DNA from: Chthonomonas sp. UBA2785 | GTDB taxonomy: Bacteria; Armatimonadota; Fimbriimonadia; Fimbriimonadales; Fimbriimonadaceae | Direction: 5' to 3' | NCBI GenBank assembly: GCA_002352215.1 | Contig: DEIB01000038.1 | Location: 177,150 to 241,149 of the forward strand | DNA length: 64,000 bases | Shown: piece after piece, positions 52,745 through 63,753 of the stretch | Layout: the number at the start of each line of letters is the position of its first letter | Position numbering within the stretch: position 1 is the first letter of the stretch | The notes under the pieces: model-generated | The model's database searches: none | Seen by the model: the letters and a program-made list of their open reading frames with translations, nothing else | What the model was told of the DNA's origin: nothing | Program-made: the position numbers and the translations under genes

Positions 52745-53677
52745 ATGATCAACTCGCTCCTTCTCTTTAGTGCTGCCCTCGTTCCCGGAACTCCGGTCGA
52801 GGATTTTGTGCAGGCGTTCGAGCAACGCCGCGCGGATGCCCCCGTGGAAAGCCCGGACCCGGCGATTGCCCGGGCGATGGAAATCGCCATCCGCAGCATT
52901 GAGAACAGCCAAGCCACGACCAGCGAGCAAGCCAACCAGGTTCTCATGCCCTTCCGGCAAGCGCTGGGCGGCGGGCAGATCCCGGCGGATTACTACCAAA
53001 ACATCTCGGCCACGGTGCGCACCCGGGGAAGCGAGCGACTAGTGGCCATTCAAATGGGGGCGGCCTCGCGTCTTGCTCTCATCCATGCCGATGGCCGGCG
53101 CGGCAATTTACCGAGCGAATTCAACTGGATTTTCCAGGCCGAGCCCCTCGGCTACGCCCTCCCGGATAACTCCTGGCTGATCGCCGCTCCGCTCACCTCG
53201 CGGGACACCATGCGGATGCCCTATCGCCTCATTTGGGTGCGCCCGCAAGGCGAAACCTATGCCGTGACGGCCCGCTACGAGGGGGTGTGGGTGCGCGGCC
53301 ACGTGCGCAACTTTGTGCAAGTGGACGATGGCGTGATGGTGGCCAACACGGTGGAGCCGCTTCGCTCCTTCCGCACTTCGCCGCAACTCGGAGCCCCGAG
53401 TTTGCAAGTGCGATGGCGGGTGCGCAATGGTACGCCCACCGAGCGCTCCGAAACTCGTGGTGACCTCGATCTACGACAGATCGACCAGTGGTGCCAGCAG
53501 GCATTCTCGGCCGCGACTCCCACGCTGGAGCAGGCCCGATTCTTGGCGGATGTGCCGGTGGGTGAAACCCTGCGATCCGTGCAACGCACCCAGGGAGAAG
53601 TGGTGCTGAACTTCGGACCGACTTTGCGGTTCCGAGTCGCCAATGGCAACGTGAGCTACGCCGGTCGCGCGGGCTAG
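52745..53677 (+). CDS. Exported protein of unknown function
   Basis: A 310-residue protein with a short hydrophobic N-terminus (MINSLLLFSAALVPG, a probable signal). The first part is helical (about 20-80). From about residue 85 it is mostly beta strands, with LIAAPLTSRDTMRMPYRLIWVR and YEGVWVRGHVRNFVQVDDGV. I recognise no family. It begins 6 nt after the carB N-half without a clear SD, so it is probably co-transcribed; a link to pyrimidine metabolism is not implied by sequence. Confidence 0.6.
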   Translation: MINSLLLFSAALVPGTPVEDFVQAFEQRRADAPVESPDPAIARAMEIAIRSIENSQATTSEQANQVLMPFRQALGGGQIPADYYQNISATVRTRGSERLVAIQMGAASRLALIHADGRRGNLPSEFNWIFQAEPLGYALPDNSWLIAAPLTSRDTMRMPYRLIWVRPQGETYAVTARYEGVWVRGHVRNFVQVDDGVMVANTVEPLRSFRTSPQLGAPSLQVRWRVRNGTPTERSETRGDLDLRQIDQWCQQAFSAATPTLEQARFLADVPVGETLRSVQRTQGEVVLNFGPTLRFRVANGNVSYAGRAG

Positions 53678-53680
53678 CGT

Positions 53681-54781
53681 TTACGAGCGTAAAGACTCGA
53701 CAAACTTGGCGAAGTAAGGGCGGGCATCCCAAGGGCCGGGCGCGGCTTCCGGGTGGTACTGGATGCTGAAGGCACGGGCTTCCTTCACCTCAATCCCTTC
53801 CACCGTACCGTCGTTCAGGTTCAGTTGCGTCACGCGGGCACCGGTGCCTTCCAGGGTCGCCGGGTCAATCGCGTAGCCGTGGTTCTGGCTGGTGATAGTG
53901 ACGGTGCCTAAGTCGAGGTCCTTCACGGGGTGGTTAGCGCCTCGGTGTCCAAACGGCATCTTGTACGTGGTGCCGCCCACCGCCTGGCACAACAACTGGT
54001 TGCCCAGGCAGATGCCGAGGATGGGGATGTTCCCCAGCAAGTCGCGCACACACGCCACCGGGCCGGGCAAACGCGCCGGGTCACCCGGGCCGGGGCTCAG
54101 TAGCACTCCGTCCGGGTTCCACGCTAAGACCTCCGCTGCGGTAGCACTGTGCGGGAGCACCACAGTGCGGACCCCCACCGCCGCAAAGCGACGCAGGATG
54201 TTCCACTTTACGCCGCAGTCCAGCACGGCCACGGTGGCGCGGTAATCGCCTTCGGGGTTGAAGAGGTGCTCCTTCCCCGAGTAGCCCCACGCGTAGGGCG
54301 CCTTAGTGCTGACCAGCGGCACAAAATCCGTTTCGTCGTAGCTGGGGCGAGCCTGCAGAGCAGCGAAGGCTTCGTCCGGGTCGCCGTGGGTAATTACGGC
54401 GTTGGTCACGCCCTCGCCTCGAATGCGCTGGGTCACCGCCCGGGTGTCCACACCTTGGATGCTGGTGACGCCTCGATCCTTCAGGAACTGATCCAAGCTC
54501 TTGCGCGATCGCCAGTTGCTGGGGTGTTCGCACGCCTGGCGCACCACCACGGCACTCGGTTGCACGCGATCCGACTCAAAATCGTCGTCGTTGATGCCGT
54601 AGTTGCCGATCAGCGGATAGGTGAAGAGGACGATCTGGCCGGCGTAGGAGGGGTCGCTCAGAACTTCTTGGTAACCGGTCATGCCGGTGTTGAAAACCAG
54701 CTCACCAAAGGCCATTCCGGGGGCGCCGAGCGCCTGCCCCGGCCACCGGGAACCATCCTGAAGAACGAGCCACGCTTCCAC
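53681..54781 (-). CDS. carA: Carbamoyl-phosphate synthase small subunit
   Basis: A 366-residue glutamine amidotransferase subunit that supplies ammonia to CarB. The N-terminal domain has GMAFGELVFNTGMTGYQEVLSDPSYAGQIV (about 22-51). The class-I triad is the Cys in GICLGNQLL, the His in YHPEAAPGP and the following Glu. The length is normal. The start is GTG 54781, with TATGGT 11 nt upstream and no SD. It points toward the carB N-half but on the opposite strand, so the three car genes cannot form one operon. Confidence 0.96.
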   Translation of the reverse strand: MEAWLVLQDGSRWPGQALGAPGMAFGELVFNTGMTGYQEVLSDPSYAGQIVLFTYPLIGNYGINDDDFESDRVQPSAVVVRQACEHPSNWRSRKSLDQFLKDRGVTSIQGVDTRAVTQRIRGEGVTNAVITHGDPDEAFAALQARPSYDETDFVPLVSTKAPYAWGYSGKEHLFNPEGDYRATVAVLDCGVKWNILRRFAAVGVRTVVLPHSATAAEVLAWNPDGVLLSPGPGDPARLPGPVACVRDLLGNIPILGICLGNQLLCQAVGGTTYKMPFGHRGANHPVKDLDLGTVTITSQNHGYAIDPATLEGTGARVTQLNLNDGTVEGIEVKEARAFSIQYHPEAAPGPWDARPYFAKFVESLRS

Positions 54782-54822
54782 TTCAGAACCGGACCATACC
54801 CCTTCGCCGGGGCCAGGTGTGG

Positions 54823-55689
54823 TCAGTTGGCCGGACGAATTGTGACCTTTGCGTCCGTTTCGGTTTTGAGTTCCAAAGTCGTGCCGGGGAGCGCCTCAAT
54901 ATTGCGCCCCTTCACCATGCCGCGAATGGTGCGATCCACCCCATTAGCAAGGCCTTCGAGCTCGCCAATCGCGCCCAGCGCCAGGGCCAGATCTACATTG
55001 CCCAGCGCCGCCACGTTGCCTTGCTGAATCGCGCGGAAAGTCTCTTCCAGCCCCGCTTGGCCTTGTTGCGCGCCGTTGATGGCGGCCTTGGTGTCTTCCA
55101 GGCCCAGCAGGTCGGCCAATTGGTCAAGTTCCTTGCCTTCGGGCAGTTTCCCAGCCTTCAGGGTCTCGCTCAGCTTCTTCAACGCCTCTTGCTTTTCCGG
55201 GTCACGCCACAGGGCTTCTAGGTTGGCCGCGGCATTCTTGATGTCCGTATTGGAGAGCGTGAACTCAAACTCCTGCGGCTTCAGACCCTCCAGGTTGATG
55301 AGGGTGCCGTCGAGGGCGGGGAGCGGTTCCAGGCTCACCACCAGGCGCGCTGGGCGGTTGGTCAGCGTGCCCATCACACTTCCGGCGCGGCTTTCTTTCA
55401 CCGTGCCTTCCACTAGCGTGCCCTGCTTCGCCACCACATCGCCGGCGGCCGTTTTAAGGTCCTCAATCAGCAGAAACTTCACTTCGTCGCCCGGCTTGCT
55501 GCCACCCGACTCCAGAGGTGTCGCCAAAACGAGCTTAACGTCGGTGCCCGCAGGTACTTCCACCGTCTTCTTGGGCTTCAGCTGCTGCGAAACCGAGTTG
55601 ATTCCCCCCGGTTGGCTAATAAGCCAGTAAGCGCCCGCCCCGACGGCGGCAGCGATGATAAACATCCCCAGTTGTTTGAGGGCCTTCAC
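54823..55689 (-). CDS. Membrane-anchored protein, unknown function
   Basis: A 288-residue protein with an N-terminal anchor helix (about 8-26). Residues about 40-135 form a beta-barrel-like module (VPAGTDVKLVLATPLESGGS, KPGDEVKFLLIEDL, KQGTLVEGTV), a pattern shared by several envelope proteins where 'PAGT...GD.V.F' recurs. Residues 150-250 are helical and charged, with ETFRAIQQGNVAALGNVDLA. The start is GTG 55689. The function cannot be named. It lies 53 nt downstream of dnaB on the same strand and upstream of carA. Confidence 0.62.
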   Translation of the reverse strand: MKALKQLGMFIIAAAVGAGAYWLISQPGGINSVSQQLKPKKTVEVPAGTDVKLVLATPLESGGSKPGDEVKFLLIEDLKTAAGDVVAKQGTLVEGTVKESRAGSVMGTLTNRPARLVVSLEPLPALDGTLINLEGLKPQEFEFTLSNTDIKNAAANLEALWRDPEKQEALKKLSETLKAGKLPEGKELDQLADLLGLEDTKAAINGAQQGQAGLEETFRAIQQGNVAALGNVDLALALGAIGELEGLANGVDRTIRGMVKGRNIEALPGTTLELKTETDAKVTIRPAN

Positions 55690-55742
55690 GTTAAGTTAAG
55701 ACGTAGCGGCCCGCCCTTCGGGTTGCAAGCCCCGGGCTATGC

Positions 55743-57197
55743 TTAGTCGTCCGCGAAGTTCTGACGTCGCTTGCTGCGCCAGTAGTCTTCCTTGTCCTCG
55801 TTCGCCAAGCTCCAGAAGCGCGTGAGCGAGGGCTGGAAGCCCAGCAGCACCGTACCAGTAGCCCCGTTACGGTGCTTACCGACGATAATCTCGGAGACCT
55901 CGGTGTGCTCGGGATTCTCTTGGAAGTCCTCGCCCCCGCCTTCTTCCTTCTGCCGGTAGTACTCGTCGCGGTAGATAAAGGCCACGAGGTCGGCGTCGGC
56001 TTCAATGGAGCCCGATTCGCGTAAGTCGCTGAGTTGCGGGCGCTTGTTCGGCCTCTTCTCCACTTCGCGGCTGAGCTGAGAAAGGGCGATGACGGGCACT
56101 CGTAGTTCACGCGCCATCAGCTTAAGCCCCCGAGCGATTTCCGATACCTCTTGCACGCGGTTATCGCTGCCCCGCTGAGCCCGCATGAGCTGGAGGTAGT
56201 CCACGATTACGAGAGCCAGCCGCCCGCCTTGGGGGTCCAGTTCGTCGCGGCGCACCCGGTCATCCAGGTCCATCTGCAAGCGGCGGCACCGCGCAATCAT
56301 GTCGAGAGCGCTGAGCTGAGAGGTGTCGTCAATAAAGATCGGCAGGCTCACCAACTGCTCGGCGGCTACGATGATCTTGTCGTAGCTCTCGGTGGAGAGT
56401 CCCGTGCGGCGCATGTCCTCAATCGGCACGGTGGAGAGCATCGAAATCAGGCGCTGCACCAGTTGCTCGCCCGGCATTTCCAAGTTAAACACGGCCACCG
56501 CGCCGTTGCCTGTGCGCGCAATGTTCATGGCGAAATTCATCACCAAAGAGGTCTTCCCCATCGCCGGGCGAGCGGCCAGAATCACCAAGTCGCCGGGACT
56601 AAAACCGGTGGTGAGACGGTCCATGTCTGGGTAGCCCGTCGTCAGGCCGGCCACCGCCCCGGTGCTCGACATCAGCGCCTCAATGCCATCAAAGAACCGA
56701 TTGGCGAACATGCTGAGCGGCTGGAAGTAATCCGCCCGGTCGCCGGCTTTGAGGTCGTAAACCAGCTTCTCCGCGGTTTCCACCTTCTTGTCGATGCTGG
56801 AGTTGGGGTCGAAAACCACTTTATGGATCTCGGCGCTGGCCTCCAGCAAGCGCCGCAGCTTCGAGCGGTCGCGGACGATGCGGGCATAGTCCACTGCGCT
56901 GGCCGCGCTCGGCACGTCGTCCACCAGGCGCACCAGATACGACACCCCGCCGATGTCCTCCAGGCGACCATTGGACATCAGCGTGTCACGCATCGTCACC
57001 AGGTCCACCGTCATGCGACGGCGCACCAGTTCGATCATCGTCGAATAAATCTCTTGGTGGACCGGCAAGTAGAAGTGGTGCGGTTCCAGCACCTGCGAGA
57101 CTTCTTGCACCGCCGTGGCGCTCAGCATCATGGCGCCCAAGACGGCCATCTCGGCTTCTTCGTTATGAGGAGGCACGCGATCTTGCAAATCCGCCAT
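55743..57197 (-). CDS. dnaB: Replicative DNA helicase DnaB
   Basis: A 484-residue hexameric helicase. The N-terminal collar domain starts PPHNEEAEMAVLGAMML; the C-terminal RecA-like motor has Walker A ARPAMGKTS, Walker B ALVIVDYLQLM and the arginine-finger region RESGSIEADADLVAFIYRD. No intein is visible. I chose ATG 57197 (MADLQDRVPPHN), the family-typical start, over an upstream TTG. The C-terminus ends in a basic RSKRRQNFADD. Confidence 0.97.
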   Translation of the reverse strand: MADLQDRVPPHNEEAEMAVLGAMMLSATAVQEVSQVLEPHHFYLPVHQEIYSTMIELVRRRMTVDLVTMRDTLMSNGRLEDIGGVSYLVRLVDDVPSAASAVDYARIVRDRSKLRRLLEASAEIHKVVFDPNSSIDKKVETAEKLVYDLKAGDRADYFQPLSMFANRFFDGIEALMSSTGAVAGLTTGYPDMDRLTTGFSPGDLVILAARPAMGKTSLVMNFAMNIARTGNGAVAVFNLEMPGEQLVQRLISMLSTVPIEDMRRTGLSTESYDKIIVAAEQLVSLPIFIDDTSQLSALDMIARCRRLQMDLDDRVRRDELDPQGGRLALVIVDYLQLMRAQRGSDNRVQEVSEIARGLKLMARELRVPVIALSQLSREVEKRPNKRPQLSDLRESGSIEADADLVAFIYRDEYYRQKEEGGGEDFQENPEHTEVSEIIVGKHRNGATGTVLLGFQPSLTRFWSLANEDKEDYWRSKRRQNFADD

Positions 57198-57306
57198 GGG
57201 GATTTCACTATGCCCCAAATCTCGGCTCGCCTCAGCGCTCCGTAGGGCAAGGACTTCTAGATTTTCGGGGAAACCCCGGGGAAAGGTGGCGCGTCATTGA
57301 ACTCGT

Positions 57307-58236
57307 ATGGCTTTGACGACCACTCTTCTTGCTCTTGCGCTCCAAGGTGCTGCGGCGCACCCCGGCGGACTTACCTCCCTGGCCGAGCGCCCGGACAGCC
57401 GGGTGATTGCCTCCGCGGGCTGGGACAACGCCATCCGCGTGTGGAAGATGCCCGAGGGCACCCTGCTGCGCACCCACCGAGGGCACACGGATCACATCAC
57501 CGGCCTGGCCTATAGCGGCGACGGCAAGATCCTGGTGAGCAGCAGTGGCGACGGCACCATCCGCGTGTGGGATGGCGAGAGCAACCGGGCCCTGGGCAGC
57601 ATCCGGGGTGGTACGAGCTTCTTGAGTGGCGTGGGCATCTCCCCCGATGGCCGGACGATTTTTGCCTCGGGCTACGATAACCGCGTGAAGAGCTGGCGCT
57701 GGCCGAACCCGGGCAGCCCGGTGGTGCACATCCAGATGCCGAGCGACGCCTACGATATGGCGCTGAGCAGCGATGGCCTTTACGTGGCCGCCGTGGGGCC
57801 GGATGCGGGCATTCGGGGGACCGCTACGCGCACCCGCAACGCCGTGCCGCCCAACGATTTTGAAGGCCAGGCCACGCGGGTCAAGTTCCAGCGCGGCGGC
57901 CACTGGGTGGTGGCGTCGACGATGGGCGAACAGGTCTTGGGCTGGAATCTGCTGGATGGGAAGACTTTCAACGTCAGCGTGCCGGGGCGCGGGCAGGACG
58001 CCGACTTTGTGGGCAACACCCACCTGGCCGTTGTGACCTACGACCGCCAACTCATCCTGATTGAACGCGAGGAGTATCGCATTGAGTCTCGCCTCACGAT
58101 CCCGGGCACCGACGGCCTCGACACCGTATTGATCTCGCGGGACCAGAAGCACGCCTTCATCGGGGACTACCAGGGCCGTTTGTTCCGGGCTGCACTGGGC
58201 GATGCCTGGGGCCAAATCGTCGAGATCAAGCCGTAA
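57307..58236 (+). CDS. WD40-repeat protein, exported
   Basis: A 309-residue beta-propeller protein with a short signal-like start (MALTTTLLALALQGAAA). WD40 repeats are clear in the first half: IASAGWDNAIRVWKMPEG, LVSSSGDGTIRVWDGESN, IFASGYDNRVKSWRWPNP, with GH dipeptides (RGHTDHITG). Later blades are degenerate. It is probably a periplasmic or surface scaffold. The ABC-F gene follows after 18 nt and may be co-transcribed, although a -10-like site lies between them. Confidence 0.78.
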   Translation: MALTTTLLALALQGAAAHPGGLTSLAERPDSRVIASAGWDNAIRVWKMPEGTLLRTHRGHTDHITGLAYSGDGKILVSSSGDGTIRVWDGESNRALGSIRGGTSFLSGVGISPDGRTIFASGYDNRVKSWRWPNPGSPVVHIQMPSDAYDMALSSDGLYVAAVGPDAGIRGTATRTRNAVPPNDFEGQATRVKFQRGGHWVVASTMGEQVLGWNLLDGKTFNVSVPGRGQDADFVGNTHLAVVTYDRQLILIEREEYRIESRLTIPGTDGLDTVLISRDQKHAFIGDYQGRLFRAALGDAWGQIVEIKP

Positions 58237-58240
58237 CCGA

Positions 58241-58246
58241 TAAACT
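58241..58246 (+). promoter_or_regulatory. Candidate -10 (TAAACT) before the ABC-F gene
   Basis: TAAACT, 8 nt, ATG 58255. The spacer CCGGGGAC contains GGGGA but is too close to the start to be a good SD. Confidence 0.35.
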
Positions 58247-58254
58247 CCGGGGAC

Positions 58255-60153
58255 ATGCTTTTGCGGGTCTCCGGGGTTGCCAAATCCTACGGGGCGGACG
58301 TCATTCTGGACGACGCCTCGTTCTTTTTGGGTCCCCGCGAGAAGGTGGCTCTGGTGGGCCGCAACGGCACCGGCAAGACCACCCTGCTCAAAATCCTGAC
58401 CGGCCAGGAAACGGCCGACCAGGGCACCATCACCGCCAGCCCCGGCATGCGGATTGCCTATTTGCGGCAGAACGAGGCCGTGACCCCCGGCTCCACTGTG
58501 CGGGCCGAGGCCGAGCGCGGTCTGGGAGAGCGCCTGCACCTGCGCGACCGCTACGAAGAAATTGCAGCCTCATTAGAGCGCGGCACGGCTGAGGAGGGGG
58601 CGCTGGAAGAGTTCCATGAACTCGGCGAGCGCTTGGCCGACTTGGAAGCCTTCGGCACCGAAAACGACCTGCGCTCGGTGCTAGACCGGCTGGGTTTCAC
58701 GCCCGAAGACGACGACAAGAGCACCGACACCCTGAGCGGTGGCCAACGCACGCGCTTGGCCCTGGCCCGAATGTTGTTGGAAGAGCCCGATCTGCTCATC
58801 CTGGACGAGCCGACCAACCACTTGGACCTCAGTGCCACCGAATGGCTGGAAGCCTGGGTGGCGCGCTACCCCGGGGCGGTGCTGCTGGTCAGCCACGACC
58901 GCACGTTCCTTGAGCGCACCGCCGAGCGGTATCTCGAAATTCGAGATCGGCGGGTTTTTGCCTACGACGGCCCCTACGCGCAGTACCGACGCCTTCGGCA
59001 AGAAGATCTCGACCGGCAAGCCCAAACCGCCGCCCGGCAAGCCGCCGAAATTGCCCAGTTAGATGAGTTCGTGCGCCGGTTCATCAACAGCCAGCGCACC
59101 GCCGAAGCGCGCGGCCGCCGCAAGAAGATGGAACGGCTGATGGCCGAGCAGGTGCAAGCCCCCACCCAAGAGGCGGGCCTGCATTTCGACTTCAGCAAGG
59201 TCGCGCGCAGCGGCGACCAGGTTTACGTCTGCGAGAAGCTGCAGGTGGGTCACGACGGCTTGCCTCTGGCCCCTGCCCTGGATTGGACGGTGCGGTACGG
59301 CGAGCGCTGGGGCATCATCGGCGAGAACGGGGCCGGCAAATCCACCCTACTTAAGACAATGGTGGGCGCGCTGGACCCGGTGACCGGAGCCGTGCGCACC
59401 GGCAGTGGGGTGAGCCTGGGCTACTTCACCCAGGATGCCGTGCAGTTCGACGGTGAGGACACGCCGCTGGATTACATGGTGTGGGAATGCGGCCTGGATG
59501 TGGGGCCGGCGCGGGATGTGCTGGCCAAGTTCTTGTTCACGGGTGATGACGTGTTCAAGCCGATTTCCGCCTTGAGCGGCGGTGAGCGGAACAAGCTACA
59601 GTTAGCCGCCCTTACCATCGCACAACCGAACTGCTTGGCCCTGGACGAGCCTACGAACCACCTCGACATGGACAGCCGCGAGGCCTTGGCCAACGTGCTG
59701 AAGCAGTTCCCCGGCACCTTGCTTTTGGTGAGCCACGACCGGTGGCTGCTGGGCCAGCTTGCGGATTCGGTGTTGGATGTGCGCCGGAGCGGTACTCGAC
59801 AGTTCTCCGGCGGTTTCGCCGACTACATGAGCCGCCGGGATGACCTACCCGCCCCGGCCCCCAAGAACGCCAAAGCCGCCCCCACCGAAGCCCCGGCTCC
59901 CGCGCTCAGCCCCCGCGAACTCAGCAAGGAGATCGGACGGCAGGAGAAAGCGGTGCAAGAGGCGGAACGCGCCGTGGAGCACTGGGAAGGCGTGGTCGCC
60001 CAGATCAACCGCGACCTCGAGAACCCCAACCCGGACGAAGTGGCGGCGCTTTGCGAGCGCCACGAAGCGGCCCAAAACGCCCTTGCCCGGGCGATGGACG
60101 ACTGGGCGGAATCGGCCGTGCGATTGGCCGAACTCGAAGCGATGCGCGCCTAA
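58255..60153 (+). CDS. ABC-F ATPase (Uup/EttA-like translation factor)
   Basis: A 632-residue soluble protein with two ABC ATPase domains and no membrane helices. Domain 1 has GRNGTGKTT, LSGGQRTRLALAR and LLILDEPTNHLD. Domain 2 has GENGAGKSTLL, LSGGERNKLQLA and LALDEPTNHLDMD. The inter-domain P-site tRNA-interaction linker (about 235-300) is Arg/Gln-rich. A C-terminal coiled coil (about 555-632) is Uup-like. ABC-F proteins bind the ribosomal E site and relieve stalled translation or confer antibiotic protection. Its stop overlaps that of the convergent DUF1800 gene. Confidence 0.92.
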   Translation: MLLRVSGVAKSYGADVILDDASFFLGPREKVALVGRNGTGKTTLLKILTGQETADQGTITASPGMRIAYLRQNEAVTPGSTVRAEAERGLGERLHLRDRYEEIAASLERGTAEEGALEEFHELGERLADLEAFGTENDLRSVLDRLGFTPEDDDKSTDTLSGGQRTRLALARMLLEEPDLLILDEPTNHLDLSATEWLEAWVARYPGAVLLVSHDRTFLERTAERYLEIRDRRVFAYDGPYAQYRRLRQEDLDRQAQTAARQAAEIAQLDEFVRRFINSQRTAEARGRRKKMERLMAEQVQAPTQEAGLHFDFSKVARSGDQVYVCEKLQVGHDGLPLAPALDWTVRYGERWGIIGENGAGKSTLLKTMVGALDPVTGAVRTGSGVSLGYFTQDAVQFDGEDTPLDYMVWECGLDVGPARDVLAKFLFTGDDVFKPISALSGGERNKLQLAALTIAQPNCLALDEPTNHLDMDSREALANVLKQFPGTLLLVSHDRWLLGQLADSVLDVRRSGTRQFSGGFADYMSRRDDLPAPAPKNAKAAPTEAPAPALSPRELSKEIGRQEKAVQEAERAVEHWEGVVAQINRDLENPNPDEVAALCERHEAAQNALARAMDDWAESAVRLAELEAMRA

Positions 60154-61631
60154 ACCACGTGGAAGGCGGGTGCCGACCGCAGAGCCTCGAACAATCGGTT
60201 CAAACACCCCGCCTGCCACTGCACGTTGGTGGTGCCAAAGGCCGCCACGGCGTTGATCTCCTTGCTCAAGCCACTCAACGCCAATAGCGTTTCGTCGGGC
60301 AATTCGAGGTCAAAGTAGGCTTCCACGCTCCGCACAATGTCGTCGTCGGTGGCGCGGGGTCGCCCAGCAACAAACTGCACAAAGCGCCGCATGGTGCCGC
60401 CGGGGTGCCACTGGCCGCTCCCCTTCGGTTCCTCGTTGAACGAGAATGCGAGCCCATAGCGCGAGCGGTGGACCATGCTGCTGGTGCTCACCCAGCCCGG
60501 CCCCCAATCCCAGCCCGCCACACTGGGCGGACGGTAGAGCTCCATCCCCTGCTGCACGCAGTGGTAGTGAATGGCCCCCACCACTTGCCACCAGGGTTCC
60601 TGGATGCCATCGGTCGGCCCGCCCGGGTTGAGGGTTTGTCGGGCGTCTTCGTCTTGTCCAAAGGCTCGGCCAATGGAGATTGTCCACTCGATGGGCGAGA
60701 GAACGCGCGCCCGCCCCGGCGCCCAGAACGAATCGAGGGTGGTCATGGCCCGCAACACCGCCCGCACGTCCCCGCCGGTCTTGGTGTAGGTGGACACCAG
60801 GTGGTCAAGGTCGCGGCTGGGCGGCGTGCCGCCCACAAAGAAGTCCCACAGCTTGCCGCACATGTGTTTCGCGGTGAGCGGGTGATTGGCCAGGTGCCGC
60901 GCCAGCTCTTGCCAGCCGAACTTCCCTTTCAGCCCGACCACGTTCTTCTCGCCGTCGTCGTGGAACACGGGCACAAACCCCACGCCAATCAGCGGGCGTT
61001 GCTCCTTGATCATCCGGCCCAGGCGCTCCTTGTACGTGGTGCCGCTGCCCCAGGTGTCATCAGTGATGATGAGACCGGTCAAGGCACGCGCCGCGTCTCG
61101 CACTTCCTCTTCCGAATAGGTGCCGATGCCGACCGAATAAAGCTCCAGTAGTTCGCGCCCCAGGTTTTCGTTGGGGTTGCCGCGTCGGTTCTGCTCGGCG
61201 TTCAGTTGAAGCACCAGCGCCGGACTCAAGATCATGAGTTCCAGCACCTGCGGGAACTTCATCCCGGCCACCATGCGGAGCATTTCGAGGTGGTGGTACC
61301 AGGCCAGCCCGTGCTCCACGTCGTTGGCCGTCACCGCAAAGTGGTCGAGATAGAACAGCGCCAGCTTTTCGCGCACCGGGTCGGGCGAGGTGAGCAGGTG
61401 GTGGATATGGTGGCCGATGAAGCGATAAAAGCCCGGCTCGGCGTCTTCTTCCGGCTCCATCTTGTAGGCGCACCGGATCATCGGAAAGTCTTGGCTGGGC
61501 ACGGGGCCAAAGCCTAGGAGCGCGTCCAGCGCCTTCTCGTAGCCCATCGAGGCGTAGCGGTCCACCTCGCGGGCACCGCCGCCCAGCCCAAAACGTCGCA
61601 CCAAAACGCCGACCCGATCTCGCGCCTGCAT
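60150..61631 (-). CDS. DUF1800 family protein, second copy
   Basis: A 493-residue DUF1800 protein of unknown function. Family blocks include VGVLVRRFGLGGG, FYLDHFAVTANDV, the landmark NPNENLGRELLELYSVG, and the C-terminal PPSVAGWDWGPGWVSTS. Unlike the copy at 7485, it has no signal peptide or twin-arginine motif at ATG 61631, and no DUF1501 partner is adjacent. ATG 61631 follows TACAAT by 6 nt; a longer frame upstream adds a non-conserved leader. Confidence 0.87.
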   Translation of the reverse strand: MQARDRVGVLVRRFGLGGGAREVDRYASMGYEKALDALLGFGPVPSQDFPMIRCAYKMEPEEDAEPGFYRFIGHHIHHLLTSPDPVREKLALFYLDHFAVTANDVEHGLAWYHHLEMLRMVAGMKFPQVLELMILSPALVLQLNAEQNRRGNPNENLGRELLELYSVGIGTYSEEEVRDAARALTGLIITDDTWGSGTTYKERLGRMIKEQRPLIGVGFVPVFHDDGEKNVVGLKGKFGWQELARHLANHPLTAKHMCGKLWDFFVGGTPPSRDLDHLVSTYTKTGGDVRAVLRAMTTLDSFWAPGRARVLSPIEWTISIGRAFGQDEDARQTLNPGGPTDGIQEPWWQVVGAIHYHCVQQGMELYRPPSVAGWDWGPGWVSTSSMVHRSRYGLAFSFNEEPKGSGQWHPGGTMRRFVQFVAGRPRATDDDIVRSVEAYFDLELPDETLLALSGLSKEINAVAAFGTTNVQWQAGCLNRLFEALRSAPAFHVV

Positions 61632-61637
61632 GCTTGC

Positions 61638-61643
61638 ATTGTA
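61638..61643 (-). promoter_or_regulatory. Candidate -10 (TACAAT) of leaderless DUF1800 transcript
   Basis: Minus-strand TACAAT, 6 nt (GCAAGC), then ATG 61631. No SD. Confidence 0.5.
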
Positions 61644-61710
61644 CGACGAAAAGTCGCGGATTGGGCCCTGATTCTTACGGTCCCAGCTGGCGGGACTCTC
61701 GCCCCTCAAA

Positions 61711-61737
61711 TTAGCACTCTCGCCGCTATACTGCTAA
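61711..61737 (+). promoter_or_regulatory. CIRCE-like HrcA operator of groESL-2
   Basis: TTAGCACTC (perfect), 9 nt, TACTGCTAA (7 of 9). TATACT at 61727-61732 overlaps the repeat and is the probable -10, so HrcA bound here would block polymerase. The groES-2 start is 30 nt downstream. Confidence 0.88.
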
Positions 61738-61767
61738 TCAATCGGGGACTTCCCCGAAGGACAAAAA

Positions 61768-63691
<1,924 letters not shown>

Positions 63692-63715
63692 GCCTCCTTC
63701 GGCTTGGTAAGCATT

Positions 63716-63751
63716 CACCCCCGGACTCGTGAGAGACCCGGGGGTGTTTTT
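63716..63751 (+). terminator. Intrinsic terminator of groESL-2
   Basis: Perfect 9-bp stem CACCCCCGG/CCGGGGGTG, loop of 13 nt, then TTTTTC. Confidence 0.92.
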
Positions 63752-63753
63752 CG